From: Fimenecus sp051881435 | Lineage (GTDB): Bacteria; Bacillota; Clostridia; Oscillospirales; Acutalibacteraceae | DNA: 48,265 bases | Assembly (NCBI GenBank): GCA_051881435.1 | Contig: JBJEPW010000016.1 | Location: forward strand, 1 to 48,265 | Direction of reading: 5' to 3' | Shown here: one piece after another, positions 16,572-25,464 of the stretch | How the letters are laid out: each line of letters begins with the position of its first letter | How positions within the stretch are numbered: position 1 is the stretch's first letter | Position numbers and translations under genes: made by a program | The notes under the pieces: generated by a model | Database searches by the model: none | Told to the model about the DNA's origin: nothing | The model's input: only the letters and a program-made list of their open reading frames with translations

Positions 16572-18077
16572 ATGTTTTGTAAAAAATGCGGAGCATCTGT
16601 TAACAACAATCAAAAATTCTGCCCGGTATGCGGGGAAGCAGTAAACGCTCTTTCTCAACCTTCGCCGTTGGCAGGTCAGGAAAAGAAACAGTCCAATATA
16701 CCGCCTGTTTCTCCTATTCACACGCCTAAAAAGGCTGAAAAACAGAAAAAAAGAATCAGCAAAAAGACCAAAGCTATAATAATTCTTTGTTCAATTGCCG
16801 CTGTCATCCTGTCGGTTGCAATAGCGGGTGCCGTTCTGTTTTTCACCGGACCTGCATATGAGGTTTATTCTCAGATGAAGGACGGGGATTATGAAGACGC
16901 GGCGGACACATATCTTTCCGATGTTGAAGACAATTTCCTGCAAAAAGCATTTTCGAAAGCAATTCTGAAAAATTATCCCGAAAAGATACTTAACGATTAT
17001 CAAAATGCCAAGCTTGATTTTGACCAAGCGATGGAAGCCTTAGACGCACTGGCAAAAATGGGTTATAACACCGAAAGTGCGGCAGACACCATAACCAAAT
17101 CAAACGCTTCAAAAAAGGCGTTTGAGCTGGCAAATGAGTATTACGAAGACGGCGATTACGAAAATGCTATCCGTGAATTTTCCAAAATTACCGATGACAG
17201 TGAAAAATACGGTGAGGCGCAGACACAGCTTACGGAATTATACTCAAAATACACTCAGACGATTCTCGATTCAGCGTCAAATTCTGCCGATTCGGGCAAC
17301 TTCAAAGATGCCGTTTCGCTTATCGGCACTGCGCTTGAGCTTGTTCCCGCAGGCAGTGAAAATGCAAATAAGCTTAACAGCGCCGCGGCACAGTACACCG
17401 AAAAATACAAAGAGCAGGTTCTTGCCGAAGCCTCCGAAATGATAAACGGCGGAAAATATATCGAGGCAATATCACTTCTTGACGATGCAATAACCTACAA
17501 CGAAAATGATGACTTTAAAAATATGAGAACAACGGCAGAAAAGAAATATGTTGAAACCGTTACTGCCTCTGTTAACGATTACCTTGCAAAAGAGGACTAT
17601 ATAAGTGCGTCAAGAACGGTAAACGATGCCGTTTCAAAGCTTCCTGCATCCGCCGAGTTGAAAGCACTTCAAAAAAAGGTACAGGACGCTACGCCTACAT
17701 ACCTCCTTGATGTTTGTAAGCCGTATGAAACATATCACTATGTTGAATTTGTGAACGGCGAAAAATTCAGTATGGGAGGCACCGAATACACTAACGGGTT
17801 TACTTTAAGCACTGATAATTCAGGCTACACCATATTCAATTTAAACAGCAACTATTCCACTGTTTCATTTAACCTGGGACATGTTGACGGAAGCGGAATG
17901 AACACATCGACCGTAAAAATTTATTGCGACGAAGTTTTAAAGGAAGAATATGTTATAGAAAGCGGGTCGCTTCCCAAAAGAATAACACTTGACGTAACCG
18001 GTGTTAAGCAGTTCAAAATAACTGTTGATAACTATTATGATGCGGCCTACGGCTTCGGAAATGTGATTGTAAAATAA
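16572..18077 (+). CDS. Zinc-ribbon, single-TM, TPR-like protein with C-terminal NPCBM-like domain
   Basis: A 501-residue protein, first gene of the operon. Order: N-terminal zinc ribbon with CKKCG and CPVCG (first 20 residues), a basic low-complexity linker, one membrane helix (about 58-85, IIILCSIAAVILSVAIAGAVLFF), helical TPR-like repeats (about 100-380; motifs such as EYYEDGDYENAIREF and MINGGKYIEAISLL), and a C-terminal beta-sandwich (about 380-501; YHYVEFVNGEKFSMGGTEYTNGF) resembling NPCBM/NEW2 carbohydrate-binding domains. The ribbon would be cytoplasmic and the rest outside. Start ATG 16572 is preferred over 16566 because AAGGGG then has about 7 bases of spacing, as in the last gene of the operon. 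Function unknown; perhaps an envelope sensor. Confidence 0.8.
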   Translation: MFCKKCGASVNNNQKFCPVCGEAVNALSQPSPLAGQEKKQSNIPPVSPIHTPKKAEKQKKRISKKTKAIIILCSIAAVILSVAIAGAVLFFTGPAYEVYSQMKDGDYEDAADTYLSDVEDNFLQKAFSKAILKNYPEKILNDYQNAKLDFDQAMEALDALAKMGYNTESAADTITKSNASKKAFELANEYYEDGDYENAIREFSKITDDSEKYGEAQTQLTELYSKYTQTILDSASNSADSGNFKDAVSLIGTALELVPAGSENANKLNSAAAQYTEKYKEQVLAEASEMINGGKYIEAISLLDDAITYNENDDFKNMRTTAEKKYVETVTASVNDYLAKEDYISASRTVNDAVSKLPASAELKALQKKVQDATPTYLLDVCKPYETYHYVEFVNGEKFSMGGTEYTNGFTLSTDNSGYTIFNLNSNYSTVSFNLGHVDGSGMNTSTVKIYCDEVLKEEYVIESGSLPKRITLDVTGVKQFKITVDNYYDAAYGFGNVIVK

Positions 18078-18125
18078 TCGGCTGATTTTTCTTATCAAGA
18101 TTTTAATTAAAGGATGTAACAAAAT

Positions 18126-18575
18126 ATGATAGTTTTGGGTATCATTCTCATTTTTTGCGGCGGTTTTGCAACAATATGGGCGTCCGATATGAAGGATTCC
18201 TTTGAATACAATTGGTACAGTATGTGGGGAAGCTCTGATTATGCATATGTAGATATAATATATAATATAGGAATAATTGCGGCGATTGCAGGCGTGCTTT
18301 TGCTGGTGTTAGGGTGTGTAAAAAAGACCAACGCCAACGGACAATCAAACGCCCCCGTCTTTCCCGATACTTACCGTCCCCCTGTGCTTCAAAACACAAT
18401 TTTATGTCCCTACTGCAATGCAAATATGAGTTCCGATGCAAAATTCTGCCCGCAATGCGGGAATAAAATAAATCCCGATGTTTCCCCGCAGCGCTTCTGC
18501 GAAAAATGCGGAGAAAAAATCGGCACAGACGATGTTTTTTGTACCCAATGCGGAAATAAGCAACAGAATTTGTAA
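18126..18575 (+). CDS. Small two-TM protein with tandem zinc ribbons
   Basis: A 149-residue protein of unknown function. Two membrane helices (about 1-20 and 45-67) are followed by a linker and two zinc ribbons at the C-terminus (CPYCNANMSSDAKFCPQCG and, 22 residues later, CEKCGEKIGTDDVFCTQCG). This reverses the ribbon-first layout of the first gene. It starts 48 bases after the preceding gene and has a weak AAGGATGT ribosome binding site, so it belongs to the same transcript. Confidence 0.75.
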   Translation: MIVLGIILIFCGGFATIWASDMKDSFEYNWYSMWGSSDYAYVDIIYNIGIIAAIAGVLLLVLGCVKKTNANGQSNAPVFPDTYRPPVLQNTILCPYCNANMSSDAKFCPQCGNKINPDVSPQRFCEKCGEKIGTDDVFCTQCGNKQQNL

Positions 18576-18603
18576 TTTCAATTTTTAAAAGCGGATGATT
18601 ATT

Positions 18604-20145
18604 ATGAAAAACAAAAATGCTTACATAGCAATTTCGATTATCGGCATTCTGAACTCGGTTCTGGTTCCTATGTATGATATTTGGGGAGGCCTTTTCCCCG
18701 AAGATCCGTACATAAGCTTCTTTGATATTGTTGAAGTGGTTTTCACCGATTCGGACGCCTTTTCATACTGGCCTGTTATTGTAACTGTTCCGGCGTTTAT
18801 AGGAAGTATGGCATTGTTTATTGCCGCTATTTCTAATTCAAGGGTTTTTTGCAACGTTTTTTCAATATTGAATTTTTTGATTTATTTATACATTTATATC
18901 CGGCTTTTTGCACGGTTCGGAGCAGAGGATATATTTGATTTCGATACGTGCAGCGTTTCCGTAGGAACATGGATTGCGTTTATTCTCTTTATAATAAGCT
19001 TGTTTTTTATGGATTTTTCGCAGCCGTCTTACCCGGGCGGAGGAGCTGTGACCGGCAATGTACCCGAGGGGTATAATAAGCCCGTAAACAAAGCTCCCGC
19101 CGTTGAAAGCGAAGTCCCGCATATTGAGAAAGCGCCTGTTTTTTCTTCGGCAGTTCCCGCTTCGCCTGTCCCGGCTTCAATTCAATATACAAACACGCAG
19201 AATAACCGTATCGGATATATGCCGTCGGCAGTTCCTATGGCTTCACTTAACCGACAGAATAACAACGGATTTTTTATGAAGGATTATCCCCGGTTAAGAA
19301 TAGCCTTATGCGTTTATGTTGTTGCCGCAGAGCTTTTTAAATTTGCATGGACATATTTGTTGTCACCGATATCTGAGCTGTATGTATCGGGATTGAAACA
19401 AGATGTTTTGTCCGTAATCAGTTTAGTATTATTGGCAGTATATATCGGTTTTTTTATCAGGCTTTCTTTAATTCCGTTAAATAAATCCTGGAAACAGTAT
19501 GTTATTCTGTTTGGTGTAATTCTGTTTTTCAGCGAGTTTTTAAGCATATTTTCGAGCTACATTTCCGGAAAGCGAATGTACGAGGCAGGTATGAACGAAG
19601 ATTTTTCAAGTCATTTTTTCGAATATCTTATGATACAGATTGCCATTATAGCAATATTATTGTTTTTCAACTTCGCAGTGTTTTCAGGTAAAAAGGCCTT
19701 CAAATATACTTTCATTGTTTTATATGTAATTCTTGTGGGTTTATCGCTATACAGCGTGATATCAGATATTGTTTTCTCCTTTTCACAGTACTATGGGCAA
19801 CACTTTGTTTACGGTGTGATGCTGGAGGATTGGCAAAGGCCGTATGCATATATTACATATGCTATAAGAGTTATTCCTACATTTACCGTAGCCGCTTTAA
19901 TTCTGGGCTTTTTAATGAAAACAGAAAAAAAGACAAAAGTGCTTTCATACAGTAACGAAAGTGCGAAGCTACCTAACGGACAGGCAAATCCCATATCAAA
20001 TTCGTCTGTTTATAAAGAACCGAACGTCTTTACTCCCGCACCTTCAAACACAAATCAGCGAATAATAAAATATTGTCCGCAATGCGGTAAAGAAGTCGAA
20101 AGCAAAGCGGTTTTTTGCGGGAAATGCGGTCATAAACTTAAATAA
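18604..20145 (+). CDS. Polytopic membrane protein with C-terminal zinc ribbon
   Basis: A 513-residue protein of unknown function. About four membrane helices fill the first 140 residues, a proline/alanine-rich cytoplasmic linker (about 145-215) follows, then five or six more helices (about 225-440) and a C-terminal zinc ribbon CPQCG...CGKCG (last 25 residues). ATG 18604 (MKNKNAYIAIS) is chosen over 18595; the ribosome binding site (GCGGATG) is weak for either. It sits 28 bases after the previous gene. It does not resemble any transporter family I know. Confidence 0.72.
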   Translation: MKNKNAYIAISIIGILNSVLVPMYDIWGGLFPEDPYISFFDIVEVVFTDSDAFSYWPVIVTVPAFIGSMALFIAAISNSRVFCNVFSILNFLIYLYIYIRLFARFGAEDIFDFDTCSVSVGTWIAFILFIISLFFMDFSQPSYPGGGAVTGNVPEGYNKPVNKAPAVESEVPHIEKAPVFSSAVPASPVPASIQYTNTQNNRIGYMPSAVPMASLNRQNNNGFFMKDYPRLRIALCVYVVAAELFKFAWTYLLSPISELYVSGLKQDVLSVISLVLLAVYIGFFIRLSLIPLNKSWKQYVILFGVILFFSEFLSIFSSYISGKRMYEAGMNEDFSSHFFEYLMIQIAIIAILLFFNFAVFSGKKAFKYTFIVLYVILVGLSLYSVISDIVFSFSQYYGQHFVYGVMLEDWQRPYAYITYAIRVIPTFTVAALILGFLMKTEKKTKVLSYSNESAKLPNGQANPISNSSVYKEPNVFTPAPSNTNQRIIKYCPQCGKEVESKAVFCGKCGHKLK

Positions 20146-20225
20146 CTCAAAACAGGATTTACAAAATTTGTGAAAATACTGTATTGGCAAATCATTTTTA
20201 AATCAATGCTATGGAGTGTTAAAAT

Positions 20226-21557
20226 ATGAAAAGCTTAAAAAAGTTCATTTGTTTGCTGTTGTCATTCATACTTGTGCTTTTTTCAGTAACAGGTTGTTCA
20301 AAAAAAGACGATAAGGAAGATGACTCCGCTACAAGCAAGTACAGCACTACCTCAAAAAATAAATCCGACTCGGAAAACGATGAAAATAAAACCTCCGAAA
20401 CCAAAAAAAACGGAGACAACAAGCCTGATGAATCAACGGAAAAATTGGATTTGAATTTTAAAGTAGGCTTTATTTACTTACATAATGAAAAAACAACTTA
20501 CGATTTAAACATTATGAAAGCGGCAAAAGCGGCTTGTGAAAAATACGGGGTTGAATACATAGAGAAAACCAATGTGCCCGAAAGCGGCGAGTGCAAGGAC
20601 GCGGCGGAGGAGCTTGTGAATTACGGCTGCAAAATAATTTTTTCCGACTCCTTCGGTCATGAATTCTATATGCTTGAAGCGGCTAAAGCTTATCCTGATG
20701 TGCAATTTTGCAGCGCATTGGGCTTTATGGCCAACACAGCGGGAGTATCCAATTTCCATAACGCATATGCCCGTTCTTTTGAGGGTAGATACCTTTGCGG
20801 AATCGCCGCCGGAATGAAGCTGAATGAAATGATTTCAAGCGGTAAAATTACTGCTCAGAACGCTAAATTAGGATATGTTGGGGCATTTTCATATGCAGAG
20901 GTTATATCGGATTATTCGGCGTTTTACCTCGGTGCAAAATCAGTTTGTCCTACGGTAACAATGGATGTTCGGTTTACAGGGTCTTGGTATGATGAGCAGA
21001 AAGAAAAGGAATCCGCCGAGTTACTCATATCACGCGGCTGTAAAGTGATAAGTCAGCACGCCGATTCTTTGGGCGCTCCTCTGGCTTGCGAAAAAGCAGG
21101 TATTCCCAATATTTCATATAACGGAAGCACAATATCATCTTGCCCGAAAACCTTTATTGTTTCTTCCTCTATCAATTGGCAGCCGTATTTTGAGTATATT
21201 ATAAAATGTGTGGGCGGTAATACAAATATTGCTACGGATTGGTGCGGCGGAATTGCTCAAGGTTCGGTAGTATTGAGCGAAGTTAACGGCGTGGCGGCGG
21301 CAAACGGCACGGCGGAAGCGATAGAAAAAGCGAAACTCGGTATTGCTAACGGCTCAATTAAAGTGTTTAATACCGATTCGTTTACCGTAAACGGAAAAAA
21401 ACTCACATCTTACGTTGCAGATGTAAAATTTGATCCGAGTTACAGCCCCGATACGGAAATTGTCAAAAACGGTTATGTTCACGAATGTGAATACCGTTCT
21501 GCGCCGTATTTTGATATGAACATTGACGGAATAAACTTATTGAATCACGAATACTGA
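20226..21557 (+). CDS. Bmp/PnrA-family substrate-binding lipoprotein
   Basis: A 443-residue lipoprotein: signal peptide with lipobox SVTGCS (Cys about residue 22), a charged Ser/Lys/Asp/Glu-rich linker (about 25-70), then a basic membrane protein (PF02608-like) domain (KVGFIYLHNEKTTYDLNIM, YGCKIIFSDSFGHEF, NAYARSFEGRYLCGIAAG, SQHADSLGAPLACEKAG). Known Bmp proteins bind purine nucleosides for an ABC importer. No ATPase or permease gene is adjacent, so here it may act as a stand-alone sensor or share a remote transporter. An 80-base gap separates it from the previous gene; a secondary promoter there is possible but not clear. Confidence 0.85.
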   Translation: MKSLKKFICLLLSFILVLFSVTGCSKKDDKEDDSATSKYSTTSKNKSDSENDENKTSETKKNGDNKPDESTEKLDLNFKVGFIYLHNEKTTYDLNIMKAAKAACEKYGVEYIEKTNVPESGECKDAAEELVNYGCKIIFSDSFGHEFYMLEAAKAYPDVQFCSALGFMANTAGVSNFHNAYARSFEGRYLCGIAAGMKLNEMISSGKITAQNAKLGYVGAFSYAEVISDYSAFYLGAKSVCPTVTMDVRFTGSWYDEQKEKESAELLISRGCKVISQHADSLGAPLACEKAGIPNISYNGSTISSCPKTFIVSSSINWQPYFEYIIKCVGGNTNIATDWCGGIAQGSVVLSEVNGVAAANGTAEAIEKAKLGIANGSIKVFNTDSFTVNGKKLTSYVADVKFDPSYSPDTEIVKNGYVHECEYRSAPYFDMNIDGINLLNHEY

Positions 21558-21589
21558 TAAACAGCTATAAAATAAAGGGGGAAATAAAA

Positions 21590-22987
21590 ATGTTTTGTGA
21601 GAATTGCGGAGAAAATATTAAAGATGGGGTAAAGTTTTGCCCGAAATGCGGGTTTGCCATTCATCAAAGCAGAGATATTCAGCACAATGCAGAACCATTC
21701 GCTGTCAAAGAAGACTATGACCCGTTTGAAGAAAAGGGAAGCGGTGAAATTGCGCCTGTTCAACCGACAATTGCGCCTGTATCCACACCTCAACAGTCTG
21801 TAAATCAACAAGATACGCCTCCCGCTTATGCGGCCGGGCCGAAAACCGAAACACAAGCACCCGTATCGGCAGTTACATATAATAATGCTTCAAAGCCTGT
21901 TACATATGCTGTGGGTACACCTGATATTACGCCACCTAAAAAGAAAAAAAGCAAAGTAAAAATTATTTTGCCTATAATTTCAATTATTCTTGTTATAGCC
22001 ATTGCGGCAGGCTCTCTCATATTTGTAAAGGACAAAGAGAGATACTATAAAAGCAGGGAAATTATCACATATTATAATGACGGTGAACCCGAAACAACAG
22101 AAACGCGTTTCCGCGAGGACGGGCAGATTGAATATTATTGCCACAGTAGTGATGAATACAGTTCTGAAGTCAAAACGGAATACAACAAAAAAGGTCAGCT
22201 CTCAAAGCTGGTATTTTATGAAAACGATTACGGTGAAATAAATGAATTCAAGCTTTCGGTGGAATATGAAAAAGACGGCAGAAACTATATAGGAACCGCC
22301 GAATGTGAAACAGAGCTTTACGGAGAAATGTCCGAAGTGACTCTTGATATAACATATAACAGCAAGGGTGAGATGATTGATTCTTCTATCAGAATTGATG
22401 ACGAATTGGTATATTCCCTTGAAGTTGACGGCCGCACAAGAACAGAATTTAACGGTGCGTATAAGATTGTAACCAATTACAATAAAAACGGAGATGTTGC
22501 ATTTACAGAATACTATCACGGGCGCGAAGACAGCTTTGAGCCTTCATTTAGTTATGAATACACATATGACGGTAAAAATATGATAAAATCCGAGTTTAAA
22601 GACTTCAATGGCAACGATGAGGAACCACTCGTTTATGTCACCGAAAACAAGTTTGAAAAAGACCGTCTTATTGAAACTAAAGATTACCGCAACAACGAAA
22701 TCGAACGTTTTTCAAAATTAGAAAAGAATACAGAAGACAAACTGGAGCTTTCGCTTTACAAAATGGAAGACGGGAAAAAAGTTTATGACGGATACACTGT
22801 TTCATCATTCGAGAAGAATAAACTCACAAAAAATGTTGCGTTTGACAAAGACGACGAAAAGATTTATGAATGCTCATATAAAAACGAAAGACTTGTAGAA
22901 CAGACAAATTATCAGAATGGAGAAATATACCGGCAATACGAATGCGAATACGAGAAGAAAAGCCTTATGAATTACTTATTCGGTTAA
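21590..22987 (+). CDS. Zinc-ribbon, single-TM protein with YD/MORN-like repeats
   Basis: A 465-residue protein, last gene of the operon. N-terminal zinc ribbon (MFCENCGENIKDGVKFCPKCG), a Pro/Gln/Thr-rich linker, one membrane helix (about 124-145, IILPIISIILVIAIAAGSLIF), then an external domain of short beta-rich repeats in which Y-x-x-x-G-x-x and E-Y-x-x-D/N-G recur (TEYNKKGQLSKLVFYEND, TNYNKNGDVAFTEYYHG, YTYDGKNMIKSEFKDFNG). These resemble YD or MORN-variant repeats. The GGGGGAAATAAAA leader before the ATG matches that of the first gene. Function unknown. Confidence 0.78.
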   Translation: MFCENCGENIKDGVKFCPKCGFAIHQSRDIQHNAEPFAVKEDYDPFEEKGSGEIAPVQPTIAPVSTPQQSVNQQDTPPAYAAGPKTETQAPVSAVTYNNASKPVTYAVGTPDITPPKKKKSKVKIILPIISIILVIAIAAGSLIFVKDKERYYKSREIITYYNDGEPETTETRFREDGQIEYYCHSSDEYSSEVKTEYNKKGQLSKLVFYENDYGEINEFKLSVEYEKDGRNYIGTAECETELYGEMSEVTLDITYNSKGEMIDSSIRIDDELVYSLEVDGRTRTEFNGAYKIVTNYNKNGDVAFTEYYHGREDSFEPSFSYEYTYDGKNMIKSEFKDFNGNDEEPLVYVTENKFEKDRLIETKDYRNNEIERFSKLEKNTEDKLELSLYKMEDGKKVYDGYTVSSFEKNKLTKNVAFDKDDEKIYECSYKNERLVEQTNYQNGEIYRQYECEYEKKSLMNYLFG

Positions 22988-23001
22988 ATTCTACAATAGT
23001 T

Positions 23002-23040
23002 CAGCCGCCGCAGTTTTAAAAACTGCGGCGGCTGTTGCTT
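23002..23040. terminator. Bidirectional terminator between convergent units
   Basis: CAGCCGCCGCAGTTTT and its exact complement around a single A: a perfect 16-bp stem between the zinc-ribbon operon and the convergent GH110-like gene. T-runs are weak on both sides. Confidence 0.75.
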
Positions 23041-23057
23041 TGTATAATATTTATAGC

Positions 23058-24698
23058 TCAGTCAAAATCCTTTGTGATATTTTCTGCGTCCTTTGTTTTG
23101 AGCTTTTGCGGGGCTTTGCCGATTTTGTTATTCACAATTTTTATATCCGATGAGGATTTTATGCAGATACAGGCGTTTTTACACTCCTTGAACTCATTAC
23201 CCTCAATGGTGATGTTTTTATGCACCGCTCCCTCGTGAACCTTGTTTTCGGGCAGAATTAAAACGCCGTTGCCGCCGCAATAATCAAACACATTGTTTCT
23301 TATTGTAACATCAAGGCACATTCCGCTTTCATACCAGCTTTCGGCGTCATCAGAAAGCAAAATCCCGCTCATGGTGGTGCTTACAAAATGGTTATTTTCA
23401 ACAAGAACCTTGCCCCTTGTGGTGAGCAGAAGTCCCCTTGTTATAATTCTTGTTGCCGTGTTGCCCGCAAAAGTAACATCGGGGCACGCAGAAATATCTT
23501 CAATCACATCGCCGATTACTGCGCCCTCTGCATTATCAAGGGCAAGCTCAATATCATACTCATTGAGCATTACGGATTCGGTTATCACGGCTCTTGATTT
23601 GGGGAGCATTGTTTTGGGATTGATATATTCTATTTCATCGCCTGCCCGAAGCGGATTAAAGCCGTGGGACTGGGGATGCATAAAGCTTACTACTATTTTA
23701 TTACCGTCTTTACTTTTAATTTTAAAATGAAAGCCGTGAACATTCAGCCAATCGTCGCCTGCACCGTCGAAATAACTGTTACGCACCGTAACAAGACCGC
23801 GGCACATACAAATCTGTATAAAATCCGCAACGGAGCACATCACCCTGCCAGTTGACTTTTCGGGTGCGAACTCCACGCTGTCAACCGTTATGTTTTCGCA
23901 GTTCTGCGCTACCAATGCAAGGGAATAATTAAAATGCTGTTTTACTCTTTCAAGGGTAACATTCCTGCTGTCACTTACGAATATGCCCGCATACTGACGG
24001 CGTACATCAAAAATATAATATTTATCGCCTGTTTTGAACCGGAGTGCGGAAAAGCAATATGCTCTGATTTTATTTTCTGCGGTTTGTTTAATCTTAAATG
24101 TATCAGCCAGCGGGTGTCTTACTCTCATCATCATTTCAGGTTGATTTTCGGGAACACGCCCTATCCACCAAGAGGTTTTGGCTTTTTCCGTTATACTTCT
24201 GCAATAGTCCTTGCCCACAAAGCAAAGTTTACCGTTTTTATTCTCCACCTTTGACTGACCGTCGATTTCAAAATCAACATGAACTGCGCTTTTTCCCACA
24301 ACCTTTAACTCGTGCATTTCGGGATTTACGGCAGTTATCTCGATATCCTTGATTTTTATGTTTTCGCACTCTGAAATTACAGCATTTGTCGCTTTGCCGT
24401 GGATTACAAACTTTGCGCCGTTGCCCTCCACCGTAACATTTTTAAGTCCGTTAAAGCAAAGGGGCGCGCGGTTCTCATGCGGCGTTTCGTCCTTTGAAAA
24501 CTCATTATCCCCCACCGTATTTGTTATATACAGCATCTGTTTTTTTAAGTTTTCAGCATCAATTAAGTATTCGCCCTTTTGAAATTCAATTACCTTTTCC
24601 TCATCGTTTTTCGGAATTGACTCCAAAAAAACTTCAAGCTCCTTTTCGCAAAAGGAGCCGCAAGTTACACCGAAATCCGCCGCTTTATACACAGTCAT
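23058..24698 (-). CDS. GH110-like right-handed beta-helix protein (putative alpha-1,3-galactosidase)
   Basis: A 546-residue parallel beta-helix protein. The segments VADFIQICMCRGLVTVRN, GAGDDWLNVHG (about 309-319), ITRGLLLTTRGKVLVENN and DDAESWYESGMCLDVTIRNN follow the pattern I recall for glycoside hydrolase family 110, which removes terminal alpha-1,3-galactose (for example from blood-group B glycans); the Asp-Asp pair is part of the conserved block. There is no signal peptide, so the protein should be cytoplasmic, unlike secreted GH110 enzymes of Bacteroides. It starts 14 bases after the amidase gene, with its GGGAGGA site over the amidase's stop. A plain pectate-lyase-like beta-helix is the alternative. 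Confidence 0.75.
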   Translation of the reverse strand: MTVYKAADFGVTCGSFCEKELEVFLESIPKNDEEKVIEFQKGEYLIDAENLKKQMLYITNTVGDNEFSKDETPHENRAPLCFNGLKNVTVEGNGAKFVIHGKATNAVISECENIKIKDIEITAVNPEMHELKVVGKSAVHVDFEIDGQSKVENKNGKLCFVGKDYCRSITEKAKTSWWIGRVPENQPEMMMRVRHPLADTFKIKQTAENKIRAYCFSALRFKTGDKYYIFDVRRQYAGIFVSDSRNVTLERVKQHFNYSLALVAQNCENITVDSVEFAPEKSTGRVMCSVADFIQICMCRGLVTVRNSYFDGAGDDWLNVHGFHFKIKSKDGNKIVVSFMHPQSHGFNPLRAGDEIEYINPKTMLPKSRAVITESVMLNEYDIELALDNAEGAVIGDVIEDISACPDVTFAGNTATRIITRGLLLTTRGKVLVENNHFVSTTMSGILLSDDAESWYESGMCLDVTIRNNVFDYCGGNGVLILPENKVHEGAVHKNITIEGNEFKECKNACICIKSSSDIKIVNNKIGKAPQKLKTKDAENITKDFD

Positions 24699-24711
24699 TT
24701 TACAGTCCTCC

Positions 24712-25431
24712 CTATTCTCCGTTCATTTCCCTTAAAGTTGTTTCAATGCCGTCCGCCAACGATTCGGCGTACTTTTCAAGCTTTTCATCAAAATCCTTAT
24801 TGTCCTCTTCGCTTGTTATAAATCCGATTTCCGCAAGGCAGGAGGGCATTTTTGTGTTTCTGTTTATGTAGTAATTAAGGTCCGCTCCGTCACGGTACCC
24901 CGAATGGATACCACGGTTTGCCGAAAAGCCCACGCTTTCAAGGCAGGCAAGCAAATTTTCCGCAAGGAGCAAATCGTCAGTCGGTCTTGTACTGTGCACC
25001 CACATTTCCATACCCTTACCGTTTCCCGTACTGCTGTTTCTGTGAATTGAAACAAAAAGTGAAGCTCTCGCCTTATTTGCGATTTTGCACCGATCTTCGA
25101 GAGATACATCGCTGTCGCTGTCTCTTGTCATTACAACTGTATAACCCCGCTCCGTAAGTATATCCCGAACGAGGAGAGAAAGGCGGAGATTATCGTCCTT
25201 TTCAAGGCGACTGCCGCCCTCACCCGTAGCCCCTGAGCTTGTTCCGCCGTGACCCGGGTCAATGCATATCACCTTTTCATCGGGGACAAAGTTTAACTGC
25301 CTTAAATAATAAACTGTATCGTCACCGCCCACAGCCAGCAAGGCGGTAACGGCGCAAAGGCAGATGGAAAACAGCGCAATTATGGGAAACAGGAAGCTTT
25401 TTCTTTTATTCTTTTTACCTTTTTCTCTCAT
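24712..25431 (-). CDS. N-acetylmuramoyl-L-alanine amidase (Amidase_3, CwlD-like)
   Basis: A 239-residue cell-wall hydrolase with an N-terminal signal anchor (basic KKNKRKS then a hydrophobic helix, about 12-32), so membrane-bound and facing outward. Zinc/catalytic residues of Amidase_3 are visible: His in CIDPGHGG, Glu in SRLEKDDNL, His in FVSIHRNSS and Glu in CLAEIGFITSEED. It cleaves the amide between MurNAc and L-Ala. Size and architecture resemble CwlD of spore-formers (cortex muramic-lactam formation), but no other sporulation gene is nearby. It precedes the GH110-like gene in one transcript. Confidence 0.9.
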   Translation of the reverse strand: MREKGKKNKRKSFLFPIIALFSICLCAVTALLAVGGDDTVYYLRQLNFVPDEKVICIDPGHGGTSSGATGEGGSRLEKDDNLRLSLLVRDILTERGYTVVMTRDSDSDVSLEDRCKIANKARASLFVSIHRNSSTGNGKGMEMWVHSTRPTDDLLLAENLLACLESVGFSANRGIHSGYRDGADLNYYINRNTKMPSCLAEIGFITSEEDNKDFDEKLEKYAESLADGIETTLREMNGE

Positions 25432-25464
25432 ATTTTCATCCTAAAAAAATAAGGCAGTTTTTAT

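Noticed and set aside
24712..25431. Sporulation locus based on the CwlD-like amidase
   Set aside because: No other sporulation gene is seen around it, and many vegetative Amidase_3 proteins have the same layout.
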